Below are positions 17,988-27,139 of a stretch of 64,000 bases of DNA, one piece after another. Source of the DNA: Dyella_B nitratireducens (lineage in GTDB: Bacteria > Pseudomonadota > Gammaproteobacteria > Xanthomonadales > Rhodanobacteraceae); NCBI RefSeq assembly GCF_049532905.1, contig NZ_CP064032.1, positions 1,302,001 to 1,366,000 on the forward strand, in the 5' to 3' direction. Position 1 is the first letter of the stretch. Every line of letters begins with the position of its first letter. The translations under genes and the position numbers were made by a program. Under the pieces are notes generated by a model. That model was not told the origin of the DNA and searched no databases. It was given only the letters and a program-made list of their open reading frames with translations.

Positions 17988-18671
17988 TCAACTACGTTTT
18001 CTGATGACGCCAAGCTTGTTATGCATGATGTATGGCAGTTCATTCTTGTCCTTCATGAACTCTTTGTAAGCCTGATCGGCACCGTCCCAGCACTCATGGG
18101 ACGCATCGCAATCATCGACCACGATCATTCCGCCTGGAGCAAGTATGGCGTACAGCTCGCCAAGGCTCTTCTTGATAGGCCGATACAGGTCGACATCCAG
18201 CAGGCAGAATGAAAGTTTCTTGAGCGACGTCAAGTCAAACTCGTTAACGTCGGCCTGGATGGACCTGACTCGCGTAATGTTGTTCTGTGCCATCGTTCCA
18301 TCGAACCATTTCTTCTTGTTGGATTGAAAGCCCGCGAACATGCTTTTGGTTTTTCCACGGCTGTCTACTTCGACTCGCACATCTTCGGCAACGAACCCGG
18401 AGAATGTGTCGATCGCAAAGTAATCTTTGTCGATTCCTTTGGCGTCCATATATTTATTGAGAAATACCGTTGCGGAACCATCAAAGCATCCAACTTCAGC
18501 AATGACTCCATCGGCATGTCTTGTTTCTTCGATGCATTGGCAGAGAAAAACAAGCTGCGGCGGCGTGAAGTTATATGCGTAGCGCGGAAAGAAATATCTC
18601 CGCAATGGAGAGTGGAATTGTGTTTCCTTCACAAACTTCGCGATCCTTGGATTCATGATTTTCTGGTTCAT
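17988..18671 (-). CDS. TylF/MycF-like SAM-dependent O-methyltransferase
   Basis: A 227-residue class I methyltransferase. ATG 18671 follows GGAGACGTC. The SAM-binding block AEVGCFDGSATVFLN, the acidic loop YFAIDTFSGF, and the metal/substrate segment LLDVDLYRPIKKSL with GGMIVVDDCDA are typical of TylF-type macrocin O-methyltransferases and related sugar methyltransferases. These use Mg2+ through the paired aspartates. It sits at the edge of the exopolysaccharide locus and could methylate a sugar residue, but it is separated from the export gene by a terminator. Its lower GC than the neighbouring genes hints at acquisition by transfer. Confidence 0.75.
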   Translation of the reverse strand: MNQKIMNPRIAKFVKETQFHSPLRRYFFPRYAYNFTPPQLVFLCQCIEETRHADGVIAEVGCFDGSATVFLNKYMDAKGIDKDYFAIDTFSGFVAEDVRVEVDSRGKTKSMFAGFQSNKKKWFDGTMAQNNITRVRSIQADVNEFDLTSLKKLSFCLLDVDLYRPIKKSLGELYAILAPGGMIVVDDCDASHECWDGADQAYKEFMKDKNELPYIMHNKLGVIRKRS

Positions 18672-18844
18672 GACGTCTCCTTTCGCTGTGAAAAAACTGG
18701 CGTTGTTTTGACAGCCGGCGATTTCGTGCGGTTAAGCACGCTTAATTAACGCAAACGGAACGTCAATGAACTGAAAAAAACGTGCACAGGCGCCTATCTA
18801 AATATTTGATCCGTTCTTAACAACTGCGGCGGCGATTTTCTCCG

Positions 18845-18874
18845 AAAAAAAAGGGCGCTGCTTCCGCAGCGCCC
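18845..18874 (-). terminator. Rho-independent terminator of the export lipoprotein gene
   Basis: GGGCGCTGC (18853-18861) and GCAGCGCCC (18866-18874) form a 9-bp stem with loop TTCC. Read on the minus strand it is followed by eight T residues (complement of 18845-18852), 28 bases after the stop at 18902. Confidence 0.9.
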
Positions 18875-18901
18875 AAGGCAAAGATAAACATGGCCCGTTT
18901 A

Positions 18902-19984
18902 TCAAAGTCCTCCATTGGTGTTGCCGTGCGCCAAGGCGGCGCTGCTTACCAAGCTGCCCAGCGGTACTAGCTGGCTAAGAAAGCGGCCCCATTGGGTGAT
19001 GGCCGACGCGCCTACCCAGACCACATCGCCCGCTTGAACGTGGAAGTTATCCGCCAGCGCAAACGCGGCAGGGGAGCGGGCGTTGAGTTGGTAAACGGTT
19101 GCCGGTGCATGCGCCAGGTCTTTCACCCCGCGGATCACATAAACCGATTTGCTGCTGGATGTTGTCGGATCCAGGCCGCCGACACGGCCCAATGCCTGGG
19201 TGAGCGTCAGATCGTCCGTCCTGAACGAGAGTGCTTGCGGACGCAGCACTTCTCCCATGACGTAAATCTCTTTGTTGTCGTTATATGCCAAATACAGGCG
19301 ATCGCCCGGTTTGAGATAAATACGCTGCTCGGCGGCATGGTTCAACGTGTTCAAGTCGAGATGAAAGTCGCGGCCATCACGTGTCAGCACCAGATCCGAG
19401 AGATCCGCATGATTGAGATCGATGCCGGCCGTGCCGATCGCTTGCGAAAGTGTCAAGGGAACGGTGGTGGCCTGCTGCGGATCGCTCTTGATGAATGCGC
19501 CCTCAAGCGTTATGAGCTGACTGCCGTAACTGGTAACGGCCACGTCGACCTGCGGGTTAGGCACGTACTTGGTGAGCTTGCTGGTAAGTTCCTGGCGCAA
19601 CTCATCGATGGTCATGCCGGCGGCCTTGACGCTGCCGGCGTAGGGATAGAACAACGTGCCGTCCGAACGCACCAGGCGGCTATTGGCACTGGTTTGTTGC
19701 TGGGCGCCGGCCGGGGCCGTCAGCTCGGGATGATCCCATACGGTGATGTAGAGCATATCGCCTGGGCCGATGCGATACGACTCGGGCTGGTAATTGAACA
19801 ATTCTTGCGGAACGGTTTGCGTGGAAGCGGGTGGCTGGCTTGCTAGCCAATCCGGTGTGATCTGAACCATTTGTATCTGCCCATCTTCCTTTCCTGTCAT
19901 CGACATATGCTGTCCGGGAATGGCGGCACATCCAGATAGCGCCATAACTGCCGTCACAGCTATTAAAACAAACGATGCTTTCAT
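18902..19984 (-). CDS. Polysaccharide export outer-membrane lipoprotein (Wza/GumB family)
   Basis: Forms the outer-membrane channel for exopolysaccharide. The start is ATG 19984, preceded by GGGAGTGAAT; upstream in-frame codons only extend a non-signal stretch. A lipoprotein signal, VMALSGC, places the acylated Cys at residue 19. The Poly_export domain begins at YRIGPGDMLYITVWDHPEL, and two SLBB-like beta-grasp domains follow (LITLEGAFIKSDPQ and KEIYVMGEVLRPQ). At 360 residues it matches the family. It is transcribed away from the phosphatase, autokinase and flippase genes, across a 551-base divergent control region. Confidence 0.9.
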   Translation of the reverse strand: MKASFVLIAVTAVMALSGCAAIPGQHMSMTGKEDGQIQMVQITPDWLASQPPASTQTVPQELFNYQPESYRIGPGDMLYITVWDHPELTAPAGAQQQTSANSRLVRSDGTLFYPYAGSVKAAGMTIDELRQELTSKLTKYVPNPQVDVAVTSYGSQLITLEGAFIKSDPQQATTVPLTLSQAIGTAGIDLNHADLSDLVLTRDGRDFHLDLNTLNHAAEQRIYLKPGDRLYLAYNDNKEIYVMGEVLRPQALSFRTDDLTLTQALGRVGGLDPTTSSSKSVYVIRGVKDLAHAPATVYQLNARSPAAFALADNFHVQAGDVVWVGASAITQWGRFLSQLVPLGSLVSSAALAHGNTNGGL

Positions 19985-20114
19985 ATTCACTCCCATGTTC
20001 AGTGTGTTGCCAATGGGTGTTGATTGCGTGCAATGGATCAGGGACGAACTACGCAATGAACGTCGATGGCCGGGAATTGGTGTGTTTATTAAGCTTGTGA
20101 AGTCGTCGCGGCTG

Positions 20115-20133
20115 CGTCAACGATGCGTTGACG
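20115..20133. promoter_or_regulatory. Inverted repeat, probable operator
   Basis: CGTCAACG and CGTTGACG are exact reverse complements separated by ATG. It lies about 130 bases upstream of the export lipoprotein start and ten bases from the shared CACGTG-containing motif. A dimeric regulator site is inferred. Confidence 0.5.
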
Positions 20134-20142
20134 GGGGTATGG

Positions 20143-20160
20143 TTTTTTCGTCACGTGTGT
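20143..20160. promoter_or_regulatory. Shared motif TTTTTTCGTCACGTGTGT, copy 1
   Basis: An identical 18-base string occurs at 32642-32659 in the gap upstream of galE. In both places AACGATGCG lies about 23-24 bases before it. Both copies are in long intergenic gaps of the exopolysaccharide locus, which suggests a common regulatory site with a CACGTG core. Confidence 0.5.
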
Positions 20161-20535
20161 GCAGGAAATGTTTTCGTTCGAGTTTCGTTGGGGAAAATCC
20201 ATGCAAATTTGACGCGTGCAGGTTTATATGTTGGCTTCATCAAGTTCACCCGTTATCGACACGACATCATGATGATTGAGGAGACCGCATACCTGTGCGG
20301 GGTTTCGGTGTGAAGATGAAGATCCATGAATAGCGCACGTGAACATGTTGTTATGAAATTGAAGATCCATGGGTTTGCCAAAAGGTTTGCTGATCTGTGT
20401 CGAATCTCGGCAGGCGTCCCTTCGTTACATCGGCTTTCGTTGGGATGACGGAACCCGAGCATCCACACGGTTGAGGTTTGGCACTCATGAAAACGGGTCT
20501 TGGTGTTCAACCATGCAGGGAGAGTGTCGTTATAC

Positions 20536-20970
20536 GTGTTCAAGCACATTTTGATTATCTGTGTGGGAAATATCTGCCGAAGTCCGTCGGCGGAATTTCT
20601 GTTCCGCGACAAGCTTCGGCATCGCAATATCCAGATCCGCAGTGCGGGTCTGAAAGCCATGGTGGGCTATCCGATGGATGACAACGCCATGCGGGTCTTG
20701 CAAGAACATGGCATTGACGCTGCTGCACATCGCGCGAGACAGCTCGATGCCGCCATGTTGCGTGAGGCCGATCTGGTGCTTGCGATGGAGCGTGACCATC
20801 TGTCCGCCGCGTCGCGGTTGGCGCCGGAGGCCAGCGGCAAATTTTTTCTGCTCGACAAATGGGGTGGCGCGACCGACATCCCTGATCCATATCGCCGGTC
20901 GCCACAAGTGTTCGAACACGTCCACGCCATGATCGAGCGTGGTGTCGAGAGTTGGCTGAGCTATTTATGA
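20536..20970 (+). CDS. Low-molecular-weight protein-tyrosine phosphatase (Wzb/Etp-like)
   Basis: Dephosphorylates the tyrosine autokinase encoded next, controlling polymer assembly. GTG 20536 gives the usual MFKHILIICVGNICRSP start; upstream TTG 20500 and GTG 20503 or 20524 are less typical. The P-loop C(X)5R is Cys9-VGNIC-Arg15 followed by SPSAE, and the general acid lies in DIPDPYRRS. At 144 residues it is of normal size. An AGGGAG sequence lies 12 bases upstream. The autokinase gene follows after 64 bases on the same strand. Confidence 0.92.
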   Translation: MFKHILIICVGNICRSPSAEFLFRDKLRHRNIQIRSAGLKAMVGYPMDDNAMRVLQEHGIDAAAHRARQLDAAMLREADLVLAMERDHLSAASRLAPEASGKFFLLDKWGGATDIPDPYRRSPQVFEHVHAMIERGVESWLSYL

Positions 20971-21034
20971 ATAGAACGTCCGCGTTTCTTATCCGGCATC
21001 CCCTTGTCAGACATTCCCTTGTTAGGAGTGGCCC

Positions 21035-23236
21035 ATGACCACCAAACAGACCTTTGCAACACGTGACGAAGACATCGATCTGCGGGCGTTGCTGGGCACG
21101 CTGTCCGACAACAAGTGGCTGATCGCCGCAGTCACCGTGGTGTTTCTGCTGATCAGCGTGCTCTATGCGATGCTGGCGACGCCGACCTATCAGGCCAGTG
21201 CCTCCGTGCAAGTCGAACAGAAAGCACCGACCTTGCCGGGCATGAGCGATCTATCCGAGACGCTTGGCATTTCCACCTCGCAGGCGGTGACGGAAATTCA
21301 ACTGCTTACTTCGCGCAAGGTGATCGGGCAGGCGGTCGAGGACCTCAAGCTGGATATCGAGGCTAGTCCGAAGCGTTTCCCGATTTTCGGTTCGTACCTT
21401 GCGCGGAAGTTCATCGCCGACCATCCCGGCGAACTGGCTTCGCCGGTATTTGGATTGAGCCGTTACGACTGGGGCGGCTCGCAACTGAATATTCAACAGC
21501 TCGATGTGCCGGCCAGCCTGCTGGATGAAAAGCTGCTGCTGATCGTCGGTAGCGAAGGCGCTTACACGCTGCAGGACTCAGACGGCAACGTGCTGGTCAA
21601 CGGTCATGTCGGGCAGACGGTCAGTACCAACAATGTCACCATGCAGGTGCAGACCCTGCGGGCCAATCCGGGAACGCGCTTCCGTGTCGTGCGGCGCTCG
21701 CACATGGACACGGTTGCCCAGCTTCAGAAAGCCGTCGAAGCAAATGAAGAGGGCAAGGATTCGGGCATCATCCAGGTCACGTACAACAACGCCGACCCGA
21801 TGCTGGCCACCAATCTGCTCGACCAGGTCACCACGCTTTACGTACGCCAGAACGTCGACCGCAGCGCTGCCGAGGCGGCAAACAGTCTGCAGTTCGTACG
21901 CGAAGAGCTCCCGAAAGTGAAACAAGAGCTGGAACGCGCCAGCCAGGCATTGAACGCGTTCCAGCTCAAGGAGCATTCGGTTGACCTCAATATGCAGACG
22001 CAGTCGCTGCTCAACCAGAACGTGTCCATCGACACGTCGTTGGATCAGTTGCGCATGCAGATGGCCGAAGTGCAGCGGCACTACACGCCTGAGCACCCTG
22101 AATACCGCGCGGTGGAAAAGCAGATCAACGAGCTGGAAGGCGAGAAGAGCGCGCTGGAACACAAGGTCGGCATGCTGCCCAATACGCAGCAGGAATTGCT
22201 GAAGCTCAATCGCGATGTGCAAGTGAGCAGCCAGACTTATACCAATCTGCTCAATCAGGCTCAGCAACTGGATATCGCACGCGCCGGCACCGTGGGCAAC
22301 GTGCGCGTTATCGATCAGCCGGCAGTGAATCTGGCCAAGCCGTGGTGGCCGCGGCCGCTGTGGGTGATCCCCGGCGGTTTGGTGCTTGGCCTTATCGTGG
22401 CGCTGGCATACATCTTCATCCGTCAGCTGCTTGCCCGTGGCGTGGAAGACCCGGTGGAGATCGAACGGCTCGGCTTGCCGGTGTATGTGTCCATTCCCTT
22501 GAGCGACACGCAGCACAAGGTTTTCACGCGCCAGCAGCATCACCGCGCCAGTGGCAGGCATGTATTGGCTTTGAGCGCGCCGGCTGATCTGGCCACCGAA
22601 GCGTTGCGTGGCCTGCGTACCAGCCTGCATTTCGCGCGGCTGGAAGCGAAGAACAATGTGCTGATGATTTCAAGCCCAAGCCCGGGTGCTGGCAAGAGCT
22701 TCGTCGCGTCCAATCTGGCCGTGGTGATGGCACAAGCCGGGCAGCGCGTGCTGTTGATCGACGCGGATATGCGCAAGGGTCTTCTGCATCGCATGATCGG
22801 CGGGCGACCGGATAACGGCTTGTCCGAGTTGATTGCAGGGCAAGCGCAGATCAGCGATGTGATTCGCCCGGTCGAAGGTGTCGGCCAGTTGATGTTCATT
22901 CCGCGCGGCAAGATTCCGCCCAATCCATCGGAATTGCTGATGCACGCCAATTTCAACACGCTGCTCGATACGTTGCGGCCGCGCTATGACCTGATCATCG
23001 TTGATACGCCGCCTGTGCTGGCGGTGACCGATGCGGCGGTGATCGGACACCATGCCGGTACCAGTCTGCTGGTGGTGCGCTTTGGGGTTAACCAGGTACG
23101 CGAAATTGCCTTGACCAAGCAGCGCCTTGAGCAGAACGGTGTGATGATCAAGGGCGCCATCTTCAATCTGGTGGAGAAGCGCGCGGCCGGTTACTACGCC
23201 TATGCTTATTACGCGTACCCGTCGGCAAAGGTATAA
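21035..23236 (+). CDS. Polysaccharide co-polymerase / bacterial tyrosine autokinase (Wzc-like)
   Basis: A 733-residue inner-membrane protein. An N-terminal Wzz domain with the first membrane helix (about 31-52, WLIAAVTVVFLLISVLYAML) leads to a periplasmic region with coiled coils (about 285-400). The GNVR segment and second helix (about 445-467) precede a cytoplasmic BY-kinase domain: Walker A SPSPGAGKS with Lys554, Walker A' VLLIDADMRKG, Walker B LIIVDTPPV. The C-terminus ends in a tyrosine cluster, YYAYAYYAYPSAKV, the autophosphorylation tail. It regulates chain length and export together with the phosphatase and the Wza-like lipoprotein. Confidence 0.94.
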   Translation: MTTKQTFATRDEDIDLRALLGTLSDNKWLIAAVTVVFLLISVLYAMLATPTYQASASVQVEQKAPTLPGMSDLSETLGISTSQAVTEIQLLTSRKVIGQAVEDLKLDIEASPKRFPIFGSYLARKFIADHPGELASPVFGLSRYDWGGSQLNIQQLDVPASLLDEKLLLIVGSEGAYTLQDSDGNVLVNGHVGQTVSTNNVTMQVQTLRANPGTRFRVVRRSHMDTVAQLQKAVEANEEGKDSGIIQVTYNNADPMLATNLLDQVTTLYVRQNVDRSAAEAANSLQFVREELPKVKQELERASQALNAFQLKEHSVDLNMQTQSLLNQNVSIDTSLDQLRMQMAEVQRHYTPEHPEYRAVEKQINELEGEKSALEHKVGMLPNTQQELLKLNRDVQVSSQTYTNLLNQAQQLDIARAGTVGNVRVIDQPAVNLAKPWWPRPLWVIPGGLVLGLIVALAYIFIRQLLARGVEDPVEIERLGLPVYVSIPLSDTQHKVFTRQQHHRASGRHVLALSAPADLATEALRGLRTSLHFARLEAKNNVLMISSPSPGAGKSFVASNLAVVMAQAGQRVLLIDADMRKGLLHRMIGGRPDNGLSELIAGQAQISDVIRPVEGVGQLMFIPRGKIPPNPSELLMHANFNTLLDTLRPRYDLIIVDTPPVLAVTDAAVIGHHAGTSLLVVRFGVNQVREIALTKQRLEQNGVMIKGAIFNLVEKRAAGYYAYAYYAYPSAKV

Positions 23237-23311
23237 GGGTTTCCATGCGCTCTCTCTTCAGGATTTGTACGCATCAAGAGAGTTTCCAGCAGGCCCAGCC
23301 GCTCATCCCAG

Positions 23312-23365
23312 CCCTCTCCTCGATGAGGAGAGGGTTGACGCGTGGCCTCTCCCTTGAGGGGAGAG
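23312..23365. repeat. Two adjacent CT/GA-rich hairpins between autokinase and flippase genes
   Basis: CCCTCTCCTC (23312-23321) pairs with GAGGAGAGGG (23325-23334), and CTCTCCC (23347-23353) pairs with GGGAGAG (23359-23365). They resemble the C-rich hairpins at 24772-24802 and 26862-26885. They may attenuate transcription into the flippase gene, but their dispersed nature suggests a repeat family. Confidence 0.6.
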
Positions 23366-23384
23366 AAGATGGAGTTGCCGCACC

Positions 23385-24716
23385 GTGAACTCCTCAGCCT
23401 CCGACATCCCATTCTTGAACCGACTGCCGCGGGAATGGCGCCGCGCGCTTGGCGCCATCTCCTTGCTGTGGATCGCCACCGGGCTGGGCGCTGGCCTGGC
23501 CTTCGCCACGCAGGCGTTAATGGCGCGCGAATTGGGGCCGTCTGAATACGGTCTGTTCGCCTCGTCGCTGGCCACCATCACCATCGCTGCGCCACTGGCC
23601 GGCTTCGGCCTGCCGCAATATTGGCTGCAGGCATACGGTGTAGAAGGGTGGCTGGCCAATCGTTGGTTGGGACCTTCGCTGCGTTTCATCTCTGCCAGCA
23701 CCGTGATGACTTTGCTGTTGGTGGTGCTGTGGTCGTTCATCGGCGCGCCATCGGATGCACGGCCGATGCTGCTGCTGATGTTGCCGGTGGTGTTGGGCTT
23801 GCTGGCCGTCAATCTGATCAGCAGTCAACTTCGATTGGAGGAGCGCCATGCTTTGTTGGCCTGGTGGCAGTTGATCACGCCGGGTGGCCGCGCACTGGTG
23901 GCAGCTTTGCTGTGGCTGATGCCCGGTCTGGACGGACGCGTGGCGGCGGTGGGATTCAGCGCCACCTCCTTGCTCATGGCCATGCTCGCGTGGCCGAGAT
24001 TGCGGGAGATGATGCGCGGTGGCATCCAGCTGCATGGCCACGGTCCACCGCCGGAGCAACAGGTTGTTGCCGACGCTCCCATACCCAGTGTGGCGAGGCT
24101 GTTGTCGCAGTCCTGGGCCTATGGCCTGGAGACATCGCTGTATCCGATCTTCTTTTCGATCAGCACGGTGCTGCTGAAATACCTGGTCGGCAACGTGCAG
24201 GCAGGCATCTTCGGTATTGCGCTGGGCGTGATGATGGCGATCTATCTGATCCCCAGCACGCTCTATCAGAAATTCCTGCTATCCAAACTGCACCGGTGGG
24301 CAGTGCATGATCGCGACAAATTCTGGAAGGTCTATCGCCACGGCAGCGTCGCCATGCTCGCATCCGGTGTGCTGGTGGGGGCGGTGCTGGCCGTCGCGGC
24401 GCCATGGCTGGTGCCGATTGTTTTCGGCGAGAAATATCAGCCGGTGGTGCACGTGTTGATGATACTGGCGGTGTGCGTGCCGGTGCGTTTTCTTACCACG
24501 GGCTTGACTTCGGCGTTGCTCAACGAGGTTCACATGCGTTACCGCGTGCTGGCAATGGGTTTGAGCGCCGTCGTCGTGATCGCCGCCAACGCGATGTTGA
24601 TTCCCCGGTATCACGCGACGGGTGCCGCTATTGCTGTCGTGCTCGGCGAAATATCGCTGATGATGGCGATGTACGTGGGAGTGCGGCGGTTTCATCCGCA
24701 TGGCGCGGCAGGTTGA
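23385..24716 (+). CDS. Oligosaccharide flippase (Wzx-like, polysaccharide transporter superfamily)
   Basis: A 443-residue polytopic membrane protein with roughly twelve hydrophobic helices, starting with ALGAISLLWIATGLGAGLAF and the family-typical loop MARELGPSEYGLFAS. It would flip undecaprenyl-linked repeat units to the periplasm. GTG 23385 has GGAG about eleven bases upstream. Downstream a strong C-rich hairpin separates it from the convergent beta-helix gene. Flippases of this type are defined by fold and context; substrate cannot be read from sequence. Confidence 0.85.
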   Translation: MNSSASDIPFLNRLPREWRRALGAISLLWIATGLGAGLAFATQALMARELGPSEYGLFASSLATITIAAPLAGFGLPQYWLQAYGVEGWLANRWLGPSLRFISASTVMTLLLVVLWSFIGAPSDARPMLLLMLPVVLGLLAVNLISSQLRLEERHALLAWWQLITPGGRALVAALLWLMPGLDGRVAAVGFSATSLLMAMLAWPRLREMMRGGIQLHGHGPPPEQQVVADAPIPSVARLLSQSWAYGLETSLYPIFFSISTVLLKYLVGNVQAGIFGIALGVMMAIYLIPSTLYQKFLLSKLHRWAVHDRDKFWKVYRHGSVAMLASGVLVGAVLAVAAPWLVPIVFGEKYQPVVHVLMILAVCVPVRFLTTGLTSALLNEVHMRYRVLAMGLSAVVVIAANAMLIPRYHATGAAIAVVLGEISLMMAMYVGVRRFHPHGAAG

Positions 24717-24771
24717 TGAAAGCCGAACGACGCTTGTCTAAGCGCGCGTTTTGACCATGCCTGCCATGCTG

Positions 24772-24802
24772 CACCCCTCCCCTGCAAGACAGGGGAGGGG
24801 TG
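24772..24802. terminator. Bidirectional hairpin between flippase and beta-helix genes
   Basis: CACCCCTCCCCTG (24772-24784) and CAGGGGAGGGGTG (24790-24802) form a perfect 13-bp stem with loop CAAGA between two convergent genes. No T-run follows, so termination is inferred from stem strength and position. Confidence 0.55.
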
Positions 24803-24844
24803 AGTGCAACGAGTGCTCAAGGCATCCTTAGCCCACGAAAGCTA

Positions 24845-26107
24845 TTAGATCGGCCCCATCGATGGCGGCCGCACTTCCGTGATGGTGTTGTTGTACTGCG
24901 TAATGGCTGATGCCCCGCTGGAGATCGTGATGTCACGCGCTGCCCAGCCGAGCGTGTACGGCGATAATCCACGTGCAATGAACCAGGCGGCGCCGTTGTA
25001 GGTGATGGTGTTGCTGTACATCTGTACGTTGTTGGTGCCCCAATCGAGATCCACGCCGAACAGATAGTTCAGATTGAGCTGGTTGTTCGTGACGGTGAAA
25101 TTGGTCGGGCCGAGCGCATAGATGCCGTAGCCCTGGTTGTTATCGGCGGTGTTGTTGTTGATGACCAGGCCGTACACATTGGTGTGCACCTCCACGCCAT
25201 TGCCTATGTTGTTCGACATCACCGTGTTTTCCAGGCGCAGCTGCGTGGCGGTGCCGAGTGTCTGCGGCTCGATATCGACGCCTGCCTGAGGAGCCTCACC
25301 GTTGGAGCCGGTGAAACTGCTGTTCACCACGTACACTTGATTGGCCGCCGTAATGGTCAGGCCCTGGCGGCGGCTGTTGGTGATGGTGACGCGGTTCAAT
25401 GTGACGCCGGTCGGCGGCGTGAACGTTCTGTAGCCGAAGGTGGTGCCCACCAATACGCCATCACCCCAGCTATCGGCAACGGTGATGTCGTGGACATAGA
25501 CCGAGTTTGATTCCTGGATGCTGATGCCATAGCCCTCGCCATTGGAGCCCAGATGCTGGTTGCGCTCACCGAGGATGTGGCCGCCGAGGATTTCGACGTT
25601 GTTGGCATTCCATACCTTCACGACCGAAGCAAAGCTGGCGTTGTTAGGAATAGCCTTGAGGTATGCCGCACCGTACAAAGACAGGCGCGTGTTCGAACGC
25701 AGGTTGATGCCCTTGGTGGCGTCAATGAGATAAGTGCCGTCCGGCACGACGATCGTGCCGCCACTGGAGGGCAGGGCATTGATGGCGGCCTGAAAGGCGG
25801 CGGTGTCGTCGATCGCACCATTACCGTTGGCGCCGAAATTGATGACGTTGACCACAGCGGGTCCAACGCTGATGCTCGGTGTCTGATTCCACCAGTTGGC
25901 GGCGGATGCGGGAAGTGCGGCTGCCAGCAGCGACAACGATGTCGCGATGCCGATGATGCGTTTGTAGCGACGTGCAGAGAGAGAAGGATGGGAAGTGAAT
26001 GAACCCTTGCGCGGGATGAGTTTTTCCTGTGTGTTGTTAAGAAAGCCTCTATTTTTCAACACGAAAACAGCCTCGTCTTTGCCAAAAGTCCGCGTAAGAT
26101 CGATCAT
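24845..26107 (-). CDS. Secreted right-handed beta-helix protein 1 (pectate-lyase-3-like)
   Basis: A 420-residue protein with an internal-looking signal peptide (IIGIATSLSLLAAALPASA-A) preceded by about 50 residues, so a later start (for example GTG 26062) is possible. The mature part starts with VVNVINFGANGNGAIDDTAAFQ, the entry block of pectate_lyase_3 / glycoside-hydrolase-28-type helices, followed by IVVPDGTYLIDATKGINLRSN and many short N-rich coils. Blocks shared with the proteins at 27140 and 35447 are WGDGV.VG, NSRRQGL, AGVDIEPQ and NGVEVH. It may be a lyase, epimerase or hydrolase acting on the exopolysaccharide; the catalytic residues are not recognisable. Confidence 0.82.
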   Translation of the reverse strand: MIDLTRTFGKDEAVFVLKNRGFLNNTQEKLIPRKGSFTSHPSLSARRYKRIIGIATSLSLLAAALPASAANWWNQTPSISVGPAVVNVINFGANGNGAIDDTAAFQAAINALPSSGGTIVVPDGTYLIDATKGINLRSNTRLSLYGAAYLKAIPNNASFASVVKVWNANNVEILGGHILGERNQHLGSNGEGYGISIQESNSVYVHDITVADSWGDGVLVGTTFGYRTFTPPTGVTLNRVTITNSRRQGLTITAANQVYVVNSSFTGSNGEAPQAGVDIEPQTLGTATQLRLENTVMSNNIGNGVEVHTNVYGLVINNNTADNNQGYGIYALGPTNFTVTNNQLNLNYLFGVDLDWGTNNVQMYSNTITYNGAAWFIARGLSPYTLGWAARDITISSGASAITQYNNTITEVRPPSMGPI

Positions 26108-26711
26108 TCACGTACGACATGCAAATGTGAAAAGCTGCATTCGTTCACAGTATGGGTCATGGTCTTCTGCTTGACACATACATCAACGCGCGGTGTTGAC
26201 ATCACGATTGCTACTGCACGAGCCGTTATGTTCGCTTTGACGCGAGCAACAGAGGTCATGGAGACGTTTCATCATGACGCGCCATGACAACGTGTGCCAT
26301 GACGTCGCGTGATCATGCGAATAGAAAGTGTTTGGTGCCTAGAGTGGTATGAAATGCCAGCATTTTTTGAGCTTTTTGATGCTGATATTTCATCTCGGCC
26401 CTGTGCGGCCGTCATGCCTGTTTCCGCTGAAATGGCGGCCATGATTGTTGTGCGGCTACCGATTCGTCATCCGAGCTTCCGCTTGGGATAACGCGTATTT
26501 AGCATTTCAATAGGCGAAATCTTTGCGTGATTTCATGATGCCGAGTGTTGCGAAACATTCATGATTGTGAGTGCGAGCGGCTTGCGAGAAAAATGCATGC
26601 GTGCAGGAGTGTTTGAATAGATCACGGTCTATCCCTGAGGTATCGCCACGCTTTTTGCCGTCGTTCCGGTAGGAAAATCGAAGTTCACGACAATGCTATT
26701 TCAGAGCGGAT

Positions 26712-27068
26712 CGTCATTCCGGTGAAGGCCCACTGCTGTCCGGGGAAATTTTGCGAAAAAAGTAACGAGCACTTGAGGGACAACACGTTTGCATGATTCG
26801 CACAGCAAGCGACTTAAAAAGCTTGCTCAACGCGATATCCACGAGTGAACCGGAAACGGCCCCCTCCCCTGCGTGCAGGGGAGGGTTGGGGTGGGGTAAG
26901 GCGAGCGAAGCTCGCTCCCGCTACGCGGGAATGAGCGTGAGACATCAGCGGAACTTCTGGCGAGGTTGCTTCACCCCACCCCAACCCTCCCCTACTACAC
27001 GTAGGGGAGGGGGCGATCCGGCAAGCTAAAAGTTTCCCGGACAGTAGTGGGCCTTCGCCGGAATGACG
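26712..27068. repeat. Nested inverted-repeat element (MITE-like), 357 bp
   Basis: Outer arms 26712-26752 and 27028-27068 are reverse complements at 37 of 41 positions by eye. Inside lie a perfect hairpin (26862-26872 with 26875-26885), a second C/G-rich arm near 26971-27012 that pairs with 26862-26900, and a small palindromic centre at 26905-26937. It carries no gene. The rest of the 1032-base gap 26108-27139 holds upstream sequence of the beta-helix gene and no coding region that I can support. The flank TTTCAGAGCGGATCG matches the element at 17292. Confidence 0.75.
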
Positions 27069-27139
27069 ACTCGTTTCGAAATGGAATCGAAGTAACAACG
27101 GATTTCGATGAAATGGCGGGCAAAAAACGCGGGGAAATC

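Larger units (their letters stand above)
19985..20535. other. Divergent intergenic control region of the exopolysaccharide locus
   Basis: This 551-base gap separates the export lipoprotein (-) from the tyrosine phosphatase (+). It carries a near-adjacent pair of sites, an 8+8 bp dyad at 20115-20133 and an 18-base motif at 20143-20160 that recurs at 32642. No credible gene was seen; short open frames here have no ribosome binding site or family likeness. Confidence 0.6.

Noticed and set aside
21578..22630. 350-codon frame antisense to the tyrosine autokinase
   Set aside because: Shadow frame with no motif; the + strand carries Wzz and BY-kinase motifs throughout.
26309..26491. 60-codon + strand frame before the nested repeat
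   Set aside because: No ribosome binding site, no recognisable domain, in a non-coding gap.
26712..27068. CRISPR array or small-RNA gene in the repeat-rich gap
   Set aside because: The repeats are inverted and nested, not regularly spaced direct repeats, and no promoter/terminator pair typical of a small RNA was seen.
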